DNA of 64,000 bases from Thiomonas intermedia (GTDB lineage Bacteria; Pseudomonadota; Gammaproteobacteria; Burkholderiales; Burkholderiaceae_C). The position numbers and the translations under genes are program-made. Every line of letters starts with the position of its first letter. Within the stretch, counting starts at the first letter, position 1. The stretch lies in assembly GCF_002028405.1 (NCBI RefSeq), contig NZ_CP020046.1:1612001-1676000 (forward strand), in the 5' to 3' direction. The notes below the pieces were generated by a model. The model was not told the origin of the DNA, ran no database searches, and saw only the letters and a list, made by a program, of their open reading frames with translations. Shown piece after piece: positions 1 to 8,157 of the stretch.

Positions 1-755
1 ATGTCCTGGTGCGCAGGTTGGCTGGCCACGATGTCGGTGAGGAAGGCGACGAACTGCTCGCTGGTGTGGCGCGGTGCGGTCTTGCCCAGGACTTCGCCGG
101 TGGCTGTGTTCAGCGCCGCAAACAGGCTCAGCGTGCCGTTGCGCTTGTATTCGAACGAATGGCTCTCGGCGCGCCCGCGCGACAGCGGCAGCATGCGGTC
201 CTTGCGATCCAGCGCCTGAATCGCGGTCTTCTCGTCCACGCAGAACACCGCCGCGTGCGCAGGTGGGTTCAAGTACAGCCCAATGACATCGGCGGCCTTG
301 GTCTCGAACGCCCGGTCGTTGGAGATCATGTGGCACTCGAGCCTGTGCGGACGAATGTTGTGCTTGCGCCAGATACGCTGCACGGTCGACACCGACACGT
401 CCCCGAGTTCGGCGGCCAACTTGTAGCTGCTCCAGTGCGTCGAACCGTCCGACGGTTTGTGTCTGAGCGTGCGATTGAGAACCCGCGCCTCAAGCTTGGC
501 CACCGGCTGCTTCGGCGCCCGCCCGGGGTGCCTCGCGTACATACCGGCCAACCTCTCGCTCAGAAAGCGGCTCGACCAGCGTGAGAGAAATCGCGAATCA
601 CATTCGAGCCTGCGCATGATCGTTTCACGCGATTCACCGTCCTCAAGCATGAGGATCAACTTCGACCTGCGCACATCGGCCGCGCGCATCGTTCGACTGC
701 GCACGATCGCCTCCAGTTGATCTCGCTCTGCTGCACTCAGATTCATCTTGCCCAT
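1..755 (-). CDS. IS630-family transposase, N-terminal part (cut by window edge)
   Basis: This is a DDE transposase of an insertion sequence. The minus strand stays open from an ATG at 755 to the first base of the window, so the C-terminus lies outside. The N-terminal part is a helix-turn-helix region with an arginine-rich stretch. It is followed by the IS630-typical segment around VSVSTVQRIWRKHNI and the first catalytic aspartate in FCVDEKTAIQALDR. A second in-frame ATG lies at 746. The element has landed beside, and probably inside, a cupredoxin gene whose 3' end survives at 790-918. The inverted repeat could not be fixed from this end alone. Family assignment is from recognised motifs; whether the copy is intact cannot be seen. 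Confidence 0.85.
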   Translation of the reverse strand, partial: MGKMNLSAAERDQLEAIVRSRTMRAADVRRSKLILMLEDGESRETIMRRLECDSRFLSRWSSRFLSERLAGMYARHPGRAPKQPVAKLEARVLNRTLRHKPSDGSTHWSSYKLAAELGDVSVSTVQRIWRKHNIRPHRLECHMISNDRAFETKAADVIGLYLNPPAHAAVFCVDEKTAIQALDRKDRMLPLSRGRAESHSFEYKRNGTLSLFAALNTATGEVLGKTAPRHTSEQFVAFLTDIVASQPAHQD

Positions 756-789
756 GCCCCCATTTCACCATCAATGGGGTGCGTTTTCA

Positions 790-918
790 ATGACGCATTG
801 GGCTAGCGGTAAGGGTGATCTGATCTGGCGCTTCTACAAACCCGGAACCGTCAATTTCGCCTGGGCGATGCTCGGGCATCTGGAAGCTGGCATGGTTGGC
901 AAGATTCTGGTGGAGTGA
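790..918 (+). pseudogene. Cupredoxin (blue copper protein) C-terminal remnant
   Basis: A 42-residue open frame ends in a pattern typical of the C-terminus of small cupredoxins: FYKPGTVNFAW, then GHLEAGMVGKILVE. In the family this end carries the copper ligands Cys, His and Met, spaced as FxCxxPGHxxAGM. His and Met are kept here, but the expected Cys position reads Trp/Ala. No gene start or signal peptide precedes it; an IS630 transposase gene begins 35 bases upstream on the other strand. I read it as the stump of a periplasmic copper protein cut off by the IS. The frame is too short to be sure, and the missing ligand suggests decay. Confidence 0.55.
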
Positions 919-1164
919 GCGCTCCACATGAGGTAGCGGGGGTGGCGCTCGGCAACTGCGGGGCTTGACGTTCTCAAAAATCTTGCTTGACTGTCGCCTT
1001 CTACTGTTTCGTGCCGCGCCTCCCGCCGCAAAGCGGGACCGTTTGCCCGCGAAAATCGCCTCCCTCCCGACGTCGCGGGCAGGACCCGTCCGTCCGGCAC
1101 TTCAGCCAGCAAGGCATGATGGGCCAGTTCACCGTGGCCTGAGTGCCCCGGGTCCGGGACGCTT
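919..1164. other. Gene-free stretch between cupredoxin remnant and TlpA-like gene
   Basis: No credible gene is seen. Near 1083-1142 a short plus-strand frame ends in QQGMMGQFTVA, which faintly resembles a copper-oxidase C-terminus, but it is too short to call. Small frames on both strands look like shadows. Confidence 0.4.
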
Positions 1165-1770
1165 TCAGCGCATCAGGGCCTCGATGGTTTGCCGAATCTG
1201 CGGGGTGTTGTAATCGCGCCCGCCGACGGCCTGCCGGACGATCAGACCCCGCTTGTCGATCAGATAGGTTGTCGGAATCCCCATCACGCCGAAAGCATGC
1301 GCCACCTGACTATGCTGGTCCAGCAACACCGGAAATGTGGGCGAGGGATTGAGTTCCCCCATGTAGGCGAAGACGTTGTTCAGGCTCTCGCCCTGGTCCA
1401 GCGCCAACACCTCAAAGGGGCGACCTTTCATCGACAGGTAAAGCCTTTCGATGGACGGCATCTCCTGCCGGCATGGCGGGCACCAGGTTGCCCAGAAATT
1501 CACCAGCACCACCTTGCCGCGGTAGTCAGCCAGACGGTGTGCTTTGCCGTCGATGTTCAGCAGGCTGAAGGCCGGCGCTGGGCGCGGTGGCTGCACCACC
1601 GCGAGCGCTTGATCTTGCACTGGGCTGGCGGCAAACGCGGTGCGAGCTCTGGCTGCCGCCAGCAATCCGGCGCCACCGAGCCAGGACAGCACTTGGCGGC
1701 GCTCAGGGTTAGCCATGCGAGGCTGCCGCGCATTGTGGGCCTGCCAATGTGGCTTGGTGTTGCGTTCCAT
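1165..1770 (-). CDS. TlpA/ResA-like periplasmic thioredoxin-family protein
   Basis: A predicted periplasmic thiol-disulfide oxidoreductase of 201 residues. The N-terminus has a twin-arginine export signal (ERRQVLSWLGGAG followed by an Ala-rich stretch). The thioredoxin-like domain follows, with the active site WCPPC inside VNFWATWCPPC, and the cis-proline loop GIPTTYLID near the end. This layout is that of TlpA/ResA/DsbE reductases, which keep cysteines of copper or cytochrome proteins reduced. Start 1770 is chosen for a GGAG five bases upstream. An alternative ATG at 1716 overlaps the stop of the upstream gene by eight bases and gives a shorter signal n-region. It lies downstream of, and overlaps, the next gene on the minus strand, so the two are probably cotranscribed. 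Specific substrate unknown. Confidence 0.85.
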   Translation of the reverse strand: MERNTKPHWQAHNARQPRMANPERRQVLSWLGGAGLLAAARARTAFAASPVQDQALAVVQPPRPAPAFSLLNIDGKAHRLADYRGKVVLVNFWATWCPPCRQEMPSIERLYLSMKGRPFEVLALDQGESLNNVFAYMGELNPSPTFPVLLDQHSQVAHAFGVMGIPTTYLIDKRGLIVRQAVGGRDYNTPQIRQTIEALMR

Positions 1771-2278
1771 GTTCACTCCAGAAATAAACAAGTTTGAACC
1801 GCGCATCACGCGGTAAATCCACGGTGGTGAAGCCTTGGCCCCAATCCCCAACCTGCAGGGTTTGCTGCGCCGGCAGGATCGACCAATCCGAACTCACGCC
1901 CAGCGGCTGCCAGCGTTGCAGCCACTGGGTCTTGGTAATCAATGGGTGCCGTTTGCCATCCTCCGTCACGGCCTTCCAGTCGGCCACGTCATAGGTGATG
2001 GGGGCTTTGGCGTTGTTCCGGATCGAGGTCCCGAACACGCAGACCTGGGCAATGGCATCGATGGCCTTGGGTGGATAACCCATGTTCTCGTAGAAGGCGC
2101 GCACATTGTCGGGGCTGAGCTGGATCAACTGCACGGTAAACGCATGCTTGGCATTCGTCCATGACGGTTGGGTCGCCGCACCTGCAGTTGCCACCTGCGT
2201 GGTCTGCACAGCCCAAATACTTGGTGATAGTCCGGCACAAACGAGTGCGACGAGCCACGGGAAAACACGACCATCCAT
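1709..2278 (-). CDS. Secreted protein of unknown function
   Basis: 189 residues with a clear Sec signal peptide (MDGRVFPWLVALVCAGL, cleavage probably after the WAVQ region). I do not recognise the mature domain. It contains FYENMGYPPKAIDAIAQVCVFG, a conserved-looking central segment with one cysteine, and a tryptophan-rich second half (WLQRWQPLG, DWGQGF, FKLVYFWSEHG). The fold looks mainly beta. Its 3' end runs 62 bases into the TlpA-like gene in another frame, which suggests translational coupling. The setting among copper genes points to periplasmic metal or redox work, but that is only inference. Confidence 0.7.
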   Translation of the reverse strand: MDGRVFPWLVALVCAGLSPSIWAVQTTQVATAGAATQPSWTNAKHAFTVQLIQLSPDNVRAFYENMGYPPKAIDAIAQVCVFGTSIRNNAKAPITYDVADWKAVTEDGKRHPLITKTQWLQRWQPLGVSSDWSILPAQQTLQVGDWGQGFTTVDLPRDARFKLVYFWSEHGTQHQATLAGPQCAAASHG

Positions 2279-2492
2279 CGTTCAACTCCTTAAGAAAAAC
2301 GCCAATGAGCGACTGCGTGATCAACAGTTTTTTCATGGCAGTTTCTCCAGATGATTGGAATGCAGCAGCGCTGACACAGCAGCCAAGACATGGGGTTGGC
2401 TGCTGTGGCAACCCCACATGGAAGACTTCGCCTCGCCGGGATCGCCATGCAGACCGTTCCGGACATCTCTGCACAGCGCCGCGAATCACGCA

Positions 2493-3035
2493 TCACATCA
2501 TCACGCGCATTATGGCCGGCATGCCCTCCTTGGCGAAGCGGTCGAGTTCGCGGGAGTGGGCTTTGATCACGGCGACCATCTCCGGGTCGGAGGAGGTCTC
2601 GGTCACGGCCACGCCATCGGGCAGGATGTCGAGCTTGCGCTGGTACTTGGTCGGGTTGGCGAACATCTGCGGCACGCTATTACTCATGGGGTAGGGGAAG
2701 GGGCGGTTCTGATCGAGCCGTGCATACATCTCCACCACATGCTTCTGGATGAGCGCTGCCGTCGTGGGGTCGGCCGAGGTGGTCACGTCATGCACCCCAT
2801 TGGGCAGCTCGGTCACCTTGCGCTGGATCTGCTGGTGAACCTTGAACAGCTCCATGCCGGTGCGCATGGGGCCGTTCATGTTCTCGGGCGACATCATGCC
2901 GCCCATGCTGCCACCCATCATCCCTCCACCCATCGTGCCCTGGGCCTTGGCGGAGGGTGCGCCGTGTCCGGTTAAATAGCCCACGACGGTTCCAACAAAA
3001 CCCACAAGGGCAGTCACAAATGAACGACGTTGCAT
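2493..3035 (-). CDS. Exported Met/Gly-rich protein with an internal repeat
   Basis: 180 residues starting at ATG 3035, chosen for AGGAAA upstream. It has a twin-arginine-like signal (MQRRSFVTALVGFVG), then a glycine- and methionine-rich stretch at residues 34-50 (GTMGGGMMGGSMGGMM), then two similar units at about 71-101 and 132-161. Both units share QRK-x3-LP(N/D)GV and a T(S/E)xxDP helix start. Methionine-rich periplasmic segments often bind Cu(I), so a copper-buffering role near the cus operon is plausible but not shown. I know no characterised family. It is divergent from a 43-residue membrane protein 53 bases away. Confidence 0.7.
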   Translation of the reverse strand: MQRRSFVTALVGFVGTVVGYLTGHGAPSAKAQGTMGGGMMGGSMGGMMSPENMNGPMRTGMELFKVHQQIQRKVTELPNGVHDVTTSADPTTAALIQKHVVEMYARLDQNRPFPYPMSNSVPQMFANPTKYQRKLDILPDGVAVTETSSDPEMVAVIKAHSRELDRFAKEGMPAIMRVMM

Positions 3036-3088
3036 AACGATTTCCTGGTTACAACACACAAGGAACAAACGACGAAAGGAAGCTGATC

Positions 3089-3220
3089 ATGATGACTTCT
3101 GTCTGCATGTCGGGGGGCGGCATGGCCCTCATGGGGTTGTTCGGACGGCTGGTGCTGGCTTTAATCGCGCTCGGCGTGATGGCGCTGATCAAATACATCT
3201 TCTCCAGCCCCCGGCTTTGA
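3089..3220 (+). CDS. Small single-span membrane protein (43 residues)
   Basis: A short plus-strand frame of 44 codons starts at ATGATG, with AAGGAAG about seven bases upstream, and stops at TGA 3218-3220. The N-terminus is Met/Gly-rich (CMSGGGMALMGLFGR), followed by one hydrophobic helix (LVLALIALGVMALIKYIF) and a short basic tail. It stands divergent to the Met/Gly-rich exported protein and may share a promoter region with it. The composition resembles other tiny membrane proteins in metal-resistance clusters, but function is unknown. It overlaps the tail of a doubtful minus-strand frame (3189-3407). Confidence 0.5.
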   Translation: MMTSVCMSGGGMALMGLFGRLVLALIALGVMALIKYIFSSPRL

Positions 3221-3407
3221 CGCAACAGGCTCCTGAAATACGTGCGCCCTGCACGCTGAGACTTGCGTGGCACGACAGGGTTCTGAGAGCAGCCGAATCC
3301 TGCAGCAACACGATTTGACATGGATCAAGGACGGACATACTGGGCCGCTTCCGAACGTCCTTGAGGCCTTTGTGAGGGCCTGATTGCGGCTGATTGATAG
3401 TGCTCAT
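3189..3407 (-). CDS. Doubtful small reading frame coupled to cusA
   Basis: A 72-residue frame begins at an ATG that overlaps the cusA stop as ATGA and has GAGGTGG just upstream, so ribosomes leaving cusA could enter it. It begins MSTINQPQSGPHKGLKDV and is not recognisable. The C-terminal half is Cys/Ala-rich and reads like random translation. It may be the truncated start of a former downstream gene rather than a working protein. Its last 32 bases overlap the plus-strand small membrane gene. Confidence 0.3.
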   Translation of the reverse strand: MSTINQPQSGPHKGLKDVRKRPSMSVLDPCQIVLLQDSAALRTLSCHASLSVQGARISGACCVKAGGWRRCI

Positions 3408-6400
3408 GAAGCCACCTCCAGCCTGGGACTCTCGCCCAGCCCCAGGCGCCGCTTCTGCCACAGGGCGTAAACCGCCGGAATCACCAGTAGCGCCAGCAAA
3501 GCAGCCGTCAGCATGCCGCCAACCATGGGCGCGGCGATGCGCTTCATCACGTCGGCACCAGCGCCTTCGCTGAACATGATGGGCAGCAGGCCGCCGACCA
3601 CCATGGTGAGGGTCATCGCCATGGGGCGCAGCCGCAGCAAGGTGCCCTCGACCACCGTTTGCTTGAGGTCGCCCCAGGTGTTGAGGCGGTCGTGAATCTT
3701 GCGCCGCTCCAGCGCCGCGTCGAGATACAGCAGCATGACCACGCCGAACTCGGAGGCCACCCCGGCGGTGGCGATGAAGCCCACGCCCACCGCAACCGAG
3801 AGCTTGTAGCCCAGCCAGTCGACGTACCAGAATCCGCCCACCAGCGACAGCGGCAAGGTCAGCAGGATGATGGCGACCTCGGTGATGTTCTTGAAGTTGA
3901 AATACAGCAGGAGCGCGATCAGGCCGATCACCGCCGGCACGACGATCTTCAGACGCTGCACGGCCTGCTCCAGCGCCTGGTACTGCCCAACCCAGTCGAG
4001 CGTGAAACCGGGCTGCAGATGAACCTTCTGTGCCAGGGCCGCTTGCGCCGCGGCCACGTAGCTGCCGATGCTGGTGCCGGGTTTGAGGTCGATGTACACC
4101 CAGGAATTCAGGCGGCTGTTGTCGCTGGTGAGCATGGGCGGGCCGCCCTCGATGCGCAGCGTGGCCACCTGCGCCAGCGGAATCTGGCTGCCCTCGGGCG
4201 TGGCGATGCGGCTTTCCATCAGCGTGGACAGCGACTGGCGCAGTTCGCGCGGGTAGCGCAGGCTGATGGGGAAGCGCTCCAGGCCGTTGACGGCGGTGGA
4301 CAGCATCTGTCCACCGATGGCGGTCTCGACCAGGCGGTTCACATCCGCCACCGAAAGGCCGTAGCGCGCGGCTGCCAGCCGGTTGGTGTCGACCACGATG
4401 TAGCGCCCGCCGGTGGCCCGCGCCGCATAGGCGTTCTGGGTGCCCGGGACCGTTTGCAGCGCCGCCTGGATCTCCTGCCCCAGCCGGTTCAGGGTGTCGA
4501 GATTGCTGCCGGTGACCTTGATGCCGAGCGGCGTTTGCAGGCCGGTGGTCAGCATGTCCACCTGGCCCTTGATCGGCTGGGTCCAGGTGTTCGATACGCC
4601 AGGAATCTGCAGCGCCTGATTCATCTTCTCGATCAGCTTGGCGGTGGTCATGCTGGCCGGCCAGGTGCTGCGGTCCTTCAGGTTCACGACTGTCATGAAC
4701 ATCGAGATCGGCGTCGGGTCGGTCGCGGTCTGCGCCCGGCCCGCCTTGCCGAACACGCTCTCCACTTCGGGGAAGGTCTTGATGATGCGGTCGCTCTGCT
4801 GCAGGATCGCGGCGGATTGGCCGATGGAGATCGACGGATCCTGCGACACCGGCATGTACAGCAGGGTGCCTTCGTTCAAGGGCGGCATGAACTCCGAGCC
4901 GAGGTGCTTCCAGGGGAAATACAGGCTGGCCACGGCGACGAGGGCCAGCACGATGACCAGCCATGGTGCCCGCAGCACGCCGTGGATCAAGGGGCGGTAG
5001 AGCCAGATCAGCATCTGGTTCAGGGGGTTCTTCCCCTCCGGGCGGATATGCCCGCGGATGAACCAGGCCATCAGCAGCGGCACCAGGCTGATGGACAGGA
5101 TGGCGGCCGCGGCCATGGCATAGGTCTTGGTGAAGGCCAGGGGCCGAAACAGCTTGCCCTCCTCGCCGCCGAGCGCGAACACCGGCAGGAACGACACCGC
5201 GATGATCAGCAGCGAAAAAAACAGCGCCGGCCCGACTTCCGATGCCGCCACCCTGGCCTTCATCCAGGGATCGGCGCCGGGATCCTGCTCCATATGCTTG
5301 TGCATGTTCTCGATCATCACGATCGCAGCGTCGGTCATCGCGCCGATGGCGATGGCGATGCCCCCTAGGGACATGATGTTGGCCGGAATGCCCTGCGCCC
5401 ACATCACCAGGAAGGCGGCGAGGATGCCCAGCGGCAGCGACACGATGGCCACCAGCGCCGAGCGCGCGCGCAGCAGGAACAGGAATGACACCAGGGCGAC
5501 GATCAGCGACTCCTCCAGCAGCTTCTCGGTCAGGGTGTGGATGGCGCGCTGGATCAGCGGCGCCTGACTGTAGGTGGTGACGATCTTCACCCCGGGCGGC
5601 AGCGAGGGCTGGATGCTGCGGATTTTGTCCTCGACTCGGCGGATGATGGCATCGGCGTTCGAGCCCTGGTTCATCATCACGATGCCCCCCACCACCGCGC
5701 CCTCGCCGTTGAGGTCGGCGGCGCTGTTGGGCAGTTCCGGGCCGAATTGGACGCGGGCGACATCCTTGAGCGTCAGCGGCACCCCGCCACGCGCCGCCAG
5801 CGGCGCGTTCTCCAGATCCCGCAAGGAGCGGATATAGCCGGTGGTGCGCACCATATAGCTGGCCTCGCCGAGATCGACCACCGAGCCGCTGGTCTCGCCG
5901 TTGGCGGCGCGGATGGCATCTTCCACCTGCGGCAGGGTGAGGTTGTAGGCCAGCAGGGCCTGCGGGTTCACAACCACCTGGTATTCCTTCACCATGCCGC
6001 CGACCGTGGCGACCTCGGCCACCCCCGGAATGCCCTGCAATTGGTATTTGAGGAACCAGTTCTGCAGGGTGGTGAGCTGGCTCAGGTCCTGCGTGCCGCC
6101 GGTATCGGTCAGGGCGTACATGTAAACCCAGTCCACCCCCGAACTGTCAGGCCCCAGCGCCGGCGTCACTCCAGGCGGCAGTTTGGATTGCACCTGGCTG
6201 AGATACTGAAGCACCAGGTTGCGCGCTTGATAGATGTTGGTGCCATCCTTGAAGATGACGTAGACAAAGGAGTCGCCGAACATCGAATAGCCGCGCACCG
6301 CGCGCGCGCCGGGCACCGACTGCAGGGTGGTCTCCAGCGGATAGGTCACCTGGTCCTGAACCACCTGCGGCGCCTGCCCGGGGTAGGAGGTCTTGATGAT

Positions 6401-6541
6401 GACCTGGGTGGGGGAGATGTCGGGGATGGCCTCCAGCGGCGTGTTGCGCACCGCCAGGATGCCCGCGGCCAGCACCATCAGCGCGCCGATCACCGTCAGG
6501 CTGCGGTTCTCGAAGCACCACTCCATGAGCCGCCGGATCAT
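3404..6541 (-). CDS. cusA: CusA-type Cu(I)/Ag(I) RND efflux pump
   Basis: Inner-membrane proton-driven pump of 1045 residues, the normal length for HME-RND proteins. It is the engine of a tripartite CusCBA system that exports Cu(I)/Ag(I) from periplasm and cytoplasm. The N-terminus RRLMEWCFENRSLTVIGAL and the segment GDSFVYVIFKDGTNIYQAR are typical of CusA. The TM4 proton-relay motif reads AIGAMTDAAIVMIENMHKHME, matching the Cu/Ag subclass rather than the Zn/Co class (DG-A-V-V). Methionine-containing periplasmic loops are present. Its start overlaps the cusB stop by four bases, and cusB in turn overlaps cusC, so the three are one transcript read toward lower coordinates. Confidence 0.93.
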   Translation of the reverse strand: MIRRLMEWCFENRSLTVIGALMVLAAGILAVRNTPLEAIPDISPTQVIIKTSYPGQAPQVVQDQVTYPLETTLQSVPGARAVRGYSMFGDSFVYVIFKDGTNIYQARNLVLQYLSQVQSKLPPGVTPALGPDSSGVDWVYMYALTDTGGTQDLSQLTTLQNWFLKYQLQGIPGVAEVATVGGMVKEYQVVVNPQALLAYNLTLPQVEDAIRAANGETSGSVVDLGEASYMVRTTGYIRSLRDLENAPLAARGGVPLTLKDVARVQFGPELPNSAADLNGEGAVVGGIVMMNQGSNADAIIRRVEDKIRSIQPSLPPGVKIVTTYSQAPLIQRAIHTLTEKLLEESLIVALVSFLFLLRARSALVAIVSLPLGILAAFLVMWAQGIPANIMSLGGIAIAIGAMTDAAIVMIENMHKHMEQDPGADPWMKARVAASEVGPALFFSLLIIAVSFLPVFALGGEEGKLFRPLAFTKTYAMAAAAILSISLVPLLMAWFIRGHIRPEGKNPLNQMLIWLYRPLIHGVLRAPWLVIVLALVAVASLYFPWKHLGSEFMPPLNEGTLLYMPVSQDPSISIGQSAAILQQSDRIIKTFPEVESVFGKAGRAQTATDPTPISMFMTVVNLKDRSTWPASMTTAKLIEKMNQALQIPGVSNTWTQPIKGQVDMLTTGLQTPLGIKVTGSNLDTLNRLGQEIQAALQTVPGTQNAYAARATGGRYIVVDTNRLAAARYGLSVADVNRLVETAIGGQMLSTAVNGLERFPISLRYPRELRQSLSTLMESRIATPEGSQIPLAQVATLRIEGGPPMLTSDNSRLNSWVYIDLKPGTSIGSYVAAAQAALAQKVHLQPGFTLDWVGQYQALEQAVQRLKIVVPAVIGLIALLLYFNFKNITEVAIILLTLPLSLVGGFWYVDWLGYKLSVAVGVGFIATAGVASEFGVVMLLYLDAALERRKIHDRLNTWGDLKQTVVEGTLLRLRPMAMTLTMVVGGLLPIMFSEGAGADVMKRIAAPMVGGMLTAALLALLVIPAVYALWQKRRLGLGESPRLEVAS

Positions 6542-8157
6542 GGGGCGCTCCGGTCAGGAGCCATGTTCATCCCGGCTATCGACCCGGCGGCGGGTGGGGG
6601 CGCGGCTGCCGGCGTGGCGGGTGGTGCGCCCGTTGGTGGGGCTATTGGTGCGACCGTTCGCGAGGTCATTGGCCCAGCAGAGCCAGCTTGCGGGGCGCTC
6701 GCTGGCGGCATGCCTGGCATCGCTCCCGTGGCGGGTATGCCACTCGCGCCGCTCGTGCCGGCATGACCACCGAGCATGCGCGCCTTGACCGACTGGAACT
6801 GCGATTCAGAGTACAGCAGGAACTGGGCGCTTTCCACCACCTGGTCACCCGCCTTGAGCCCCCGGGCGATGACCACCCAGCCGTTCGCCTCGGGCCCAAG
6901 CGCAACTTGCACCGGCAGGAAGTGGCCGCCCGCCTGCGCCAGCATGGCGTAATCGCCATCCTGCGTGCGCAGCACCGCGCTGCTCGGCAGCGCCAGCGCG
7001 GTTTGCGCCTGGGCCTGCACCGTGGCGTTGGCATACATGCCCGGGCGCAGAATGCCGCCGGGGTTGGCGAAGCTCAGGCGCGCGGTGATGGTGCGGGTTT
7101 GCGGGTCCAGCGTGGGGTAGAGAAAGTTCAGGCGCCCATCCCAATTCCTGCCGGGGTAGGCCGGAAGCTGGAGCTGCACGCCGTCGCCCAGGCGCACCCA
7201 CGGCATCTGGTAGTCGTACAGCGCCACATTGACCCAGACCCGATCCAGATTGGCGATCTCGAACAGGCTATTCTGCGACGAGACATAGCTGCCCTGGCGA
7301 ATATTGAGCGCCGTCACCACCCCGCTCTCGGGCGCCAGGATGGGAACGTTGCGCATCGGCTGGCCCGAGGCCTCCAACTGCTTGAGCGCAGCCCCGGGCA
7401 GGCCCAGCAGCAGCAGGCGCTGTTTGGCCGCGGCCAGCAAGCCCTGGCTGTCGGCATGACCGTCGGCCGCGCCGGCTTGCTGGCGCGCAATGCTGTATTC
7501 CTGCTGCGCGCTGTACAGCTCGGGCGAGTAAATCTCCGCCAGCACCTGACCGCGCGCCACCGGGTCGCCCACGGCACGCACCTTGAGATGCACGACCCAG
7601 CCGGAGAAGCGCGGGGTGACGGTGGTGACGCGGTTCTGGTCCACGGCCACGGTGCCCACGGTCTGGATCGCCTGGCCCATGGGACGCATCTGTGCGGTCG
7701 TCAGGCGCACGCCCAGGTTTTGCGTCAGGCGCGGGTCGATGCGCAGCCCGCTGTCGTTGGCGCCGGCTTCGGCCGGGGCGTAGACCGGCACGTAATCCAT
7801 GCCCATGTTGTCCTTCATCGGACGGTCCGAATGGATCGCCGGATTCATCGGGCTGACCCAGTACAGCACCCGGCGCTGCGGCGCCGCAGCCGGGGCGTAG
7901 ACCGGGACATAGTCCATCCCCATGTTGTCTTTCATCGGGTGGTCGGAGTGGATGGCGGCGTTCATCGGGTTGGCCCAGTACAGCACCCGGCGGCTTGCCG
8001 GCGCTGCTGCGGAAGCTGTTGCGGAAGCCGGGGCCGCCGCGGCGTTCGGCGTCTTGGGGTCCGAGGCGCCGTGCGGCAGCCAGCGACTGGTCCAGAGGCC
8101 CGCGCCGATGCCGACCAGCAACAGGCCGAGGCCGAGAGTGAAGGTTCGCAAATTCAT
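6538..8157 (-). CDS. cusB: CusB-type periplasmic adaptor with duplicated metal-binding domain
   Basis: Membrane-fusion subunit of the Cus pump, 539 residues. An N-terminal membrane anchor (residues 5-22) is followed by an Ala/Pro linker. Next come two copies of a short heavy-metal-binding domain (YHS-like 'YWxxPMN...HSDxPMKDNMGMDYVPVY'), at about residues 56-90 and 95-129, exactly 39 residues apart. The hairpin, lipoyl and beta-barrel parts follow (GTVAVDQNRVTTVTPRFSG; YSPELYSAQQEY). The C-terminus is Met/Ala/Pro-rich, ending near GSIAGMNMAPD. Most CusB proteins carry one such metal-binding copy; here it is doubled. Start ATG 8157 overlaps the cusC stop. Confidence 0.9.
   Translation of the reverse strand: MNLRTFTLGLGLLLVGIGAGLWTSRWLPHGASDPKTPNAAAAPASATASAAAPASRRVLYWANPMNAAIHSDHPMKDNMGMDYVPVYAPAAAPQRRVLYWVSPMNPAIHSDRPMKDNMGMDYVPVYAPAEAGANDSGLRIDPRLTQNLGVRLTTAQMRPMGQAIQTVGTVAVDQNRVTTVTPRFSGWVVHLKVRAVGDPVARGQVLAEIYSPELYSAQQEYSIARQQAGAADGHADSQGLLAAAKQRLLLLGLPGAALKQLEASGQPMRNVPILAPESGVVTALNIRQGSYVSSQNSLFEIANLDRVWVNVALYDYQMPWVRLGDGVQLQLPAYPGRNWDGRLNFLYPTLDPQTRTITARLSFANPGGILRPGMYANATVQAQAQTALALPSSAVLRTQDGDYAMLAQAGGHFLPVQVALGPEANGWVVIARGLKAGDQVVESAQFLLYSESQFQSVKARMLGGHAGTSGASGIPATGAMPGMPPASAPQAGSAGPMTSRTVAPIAPPTGAPPATPAAAPPPAAGSIAGMNMAPDRSAP

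Noticed and set aside
1083-1142. Short plus-strand frame ending in QQGMMGQFTVA, like a copper-oxidase C-terminus
   Set aside because: His-to-GM spacing is off by one compared with cupredoxins and the frame is under 25 codons, so chance is likely.
2290-2496. Minus-strand frames upstream of the 1709-2278 gene, one starting MKKLLITQSLIGVF
   Set aside because: They run out of frame into the next gene, show no conserved domain and lack consistent coding character.
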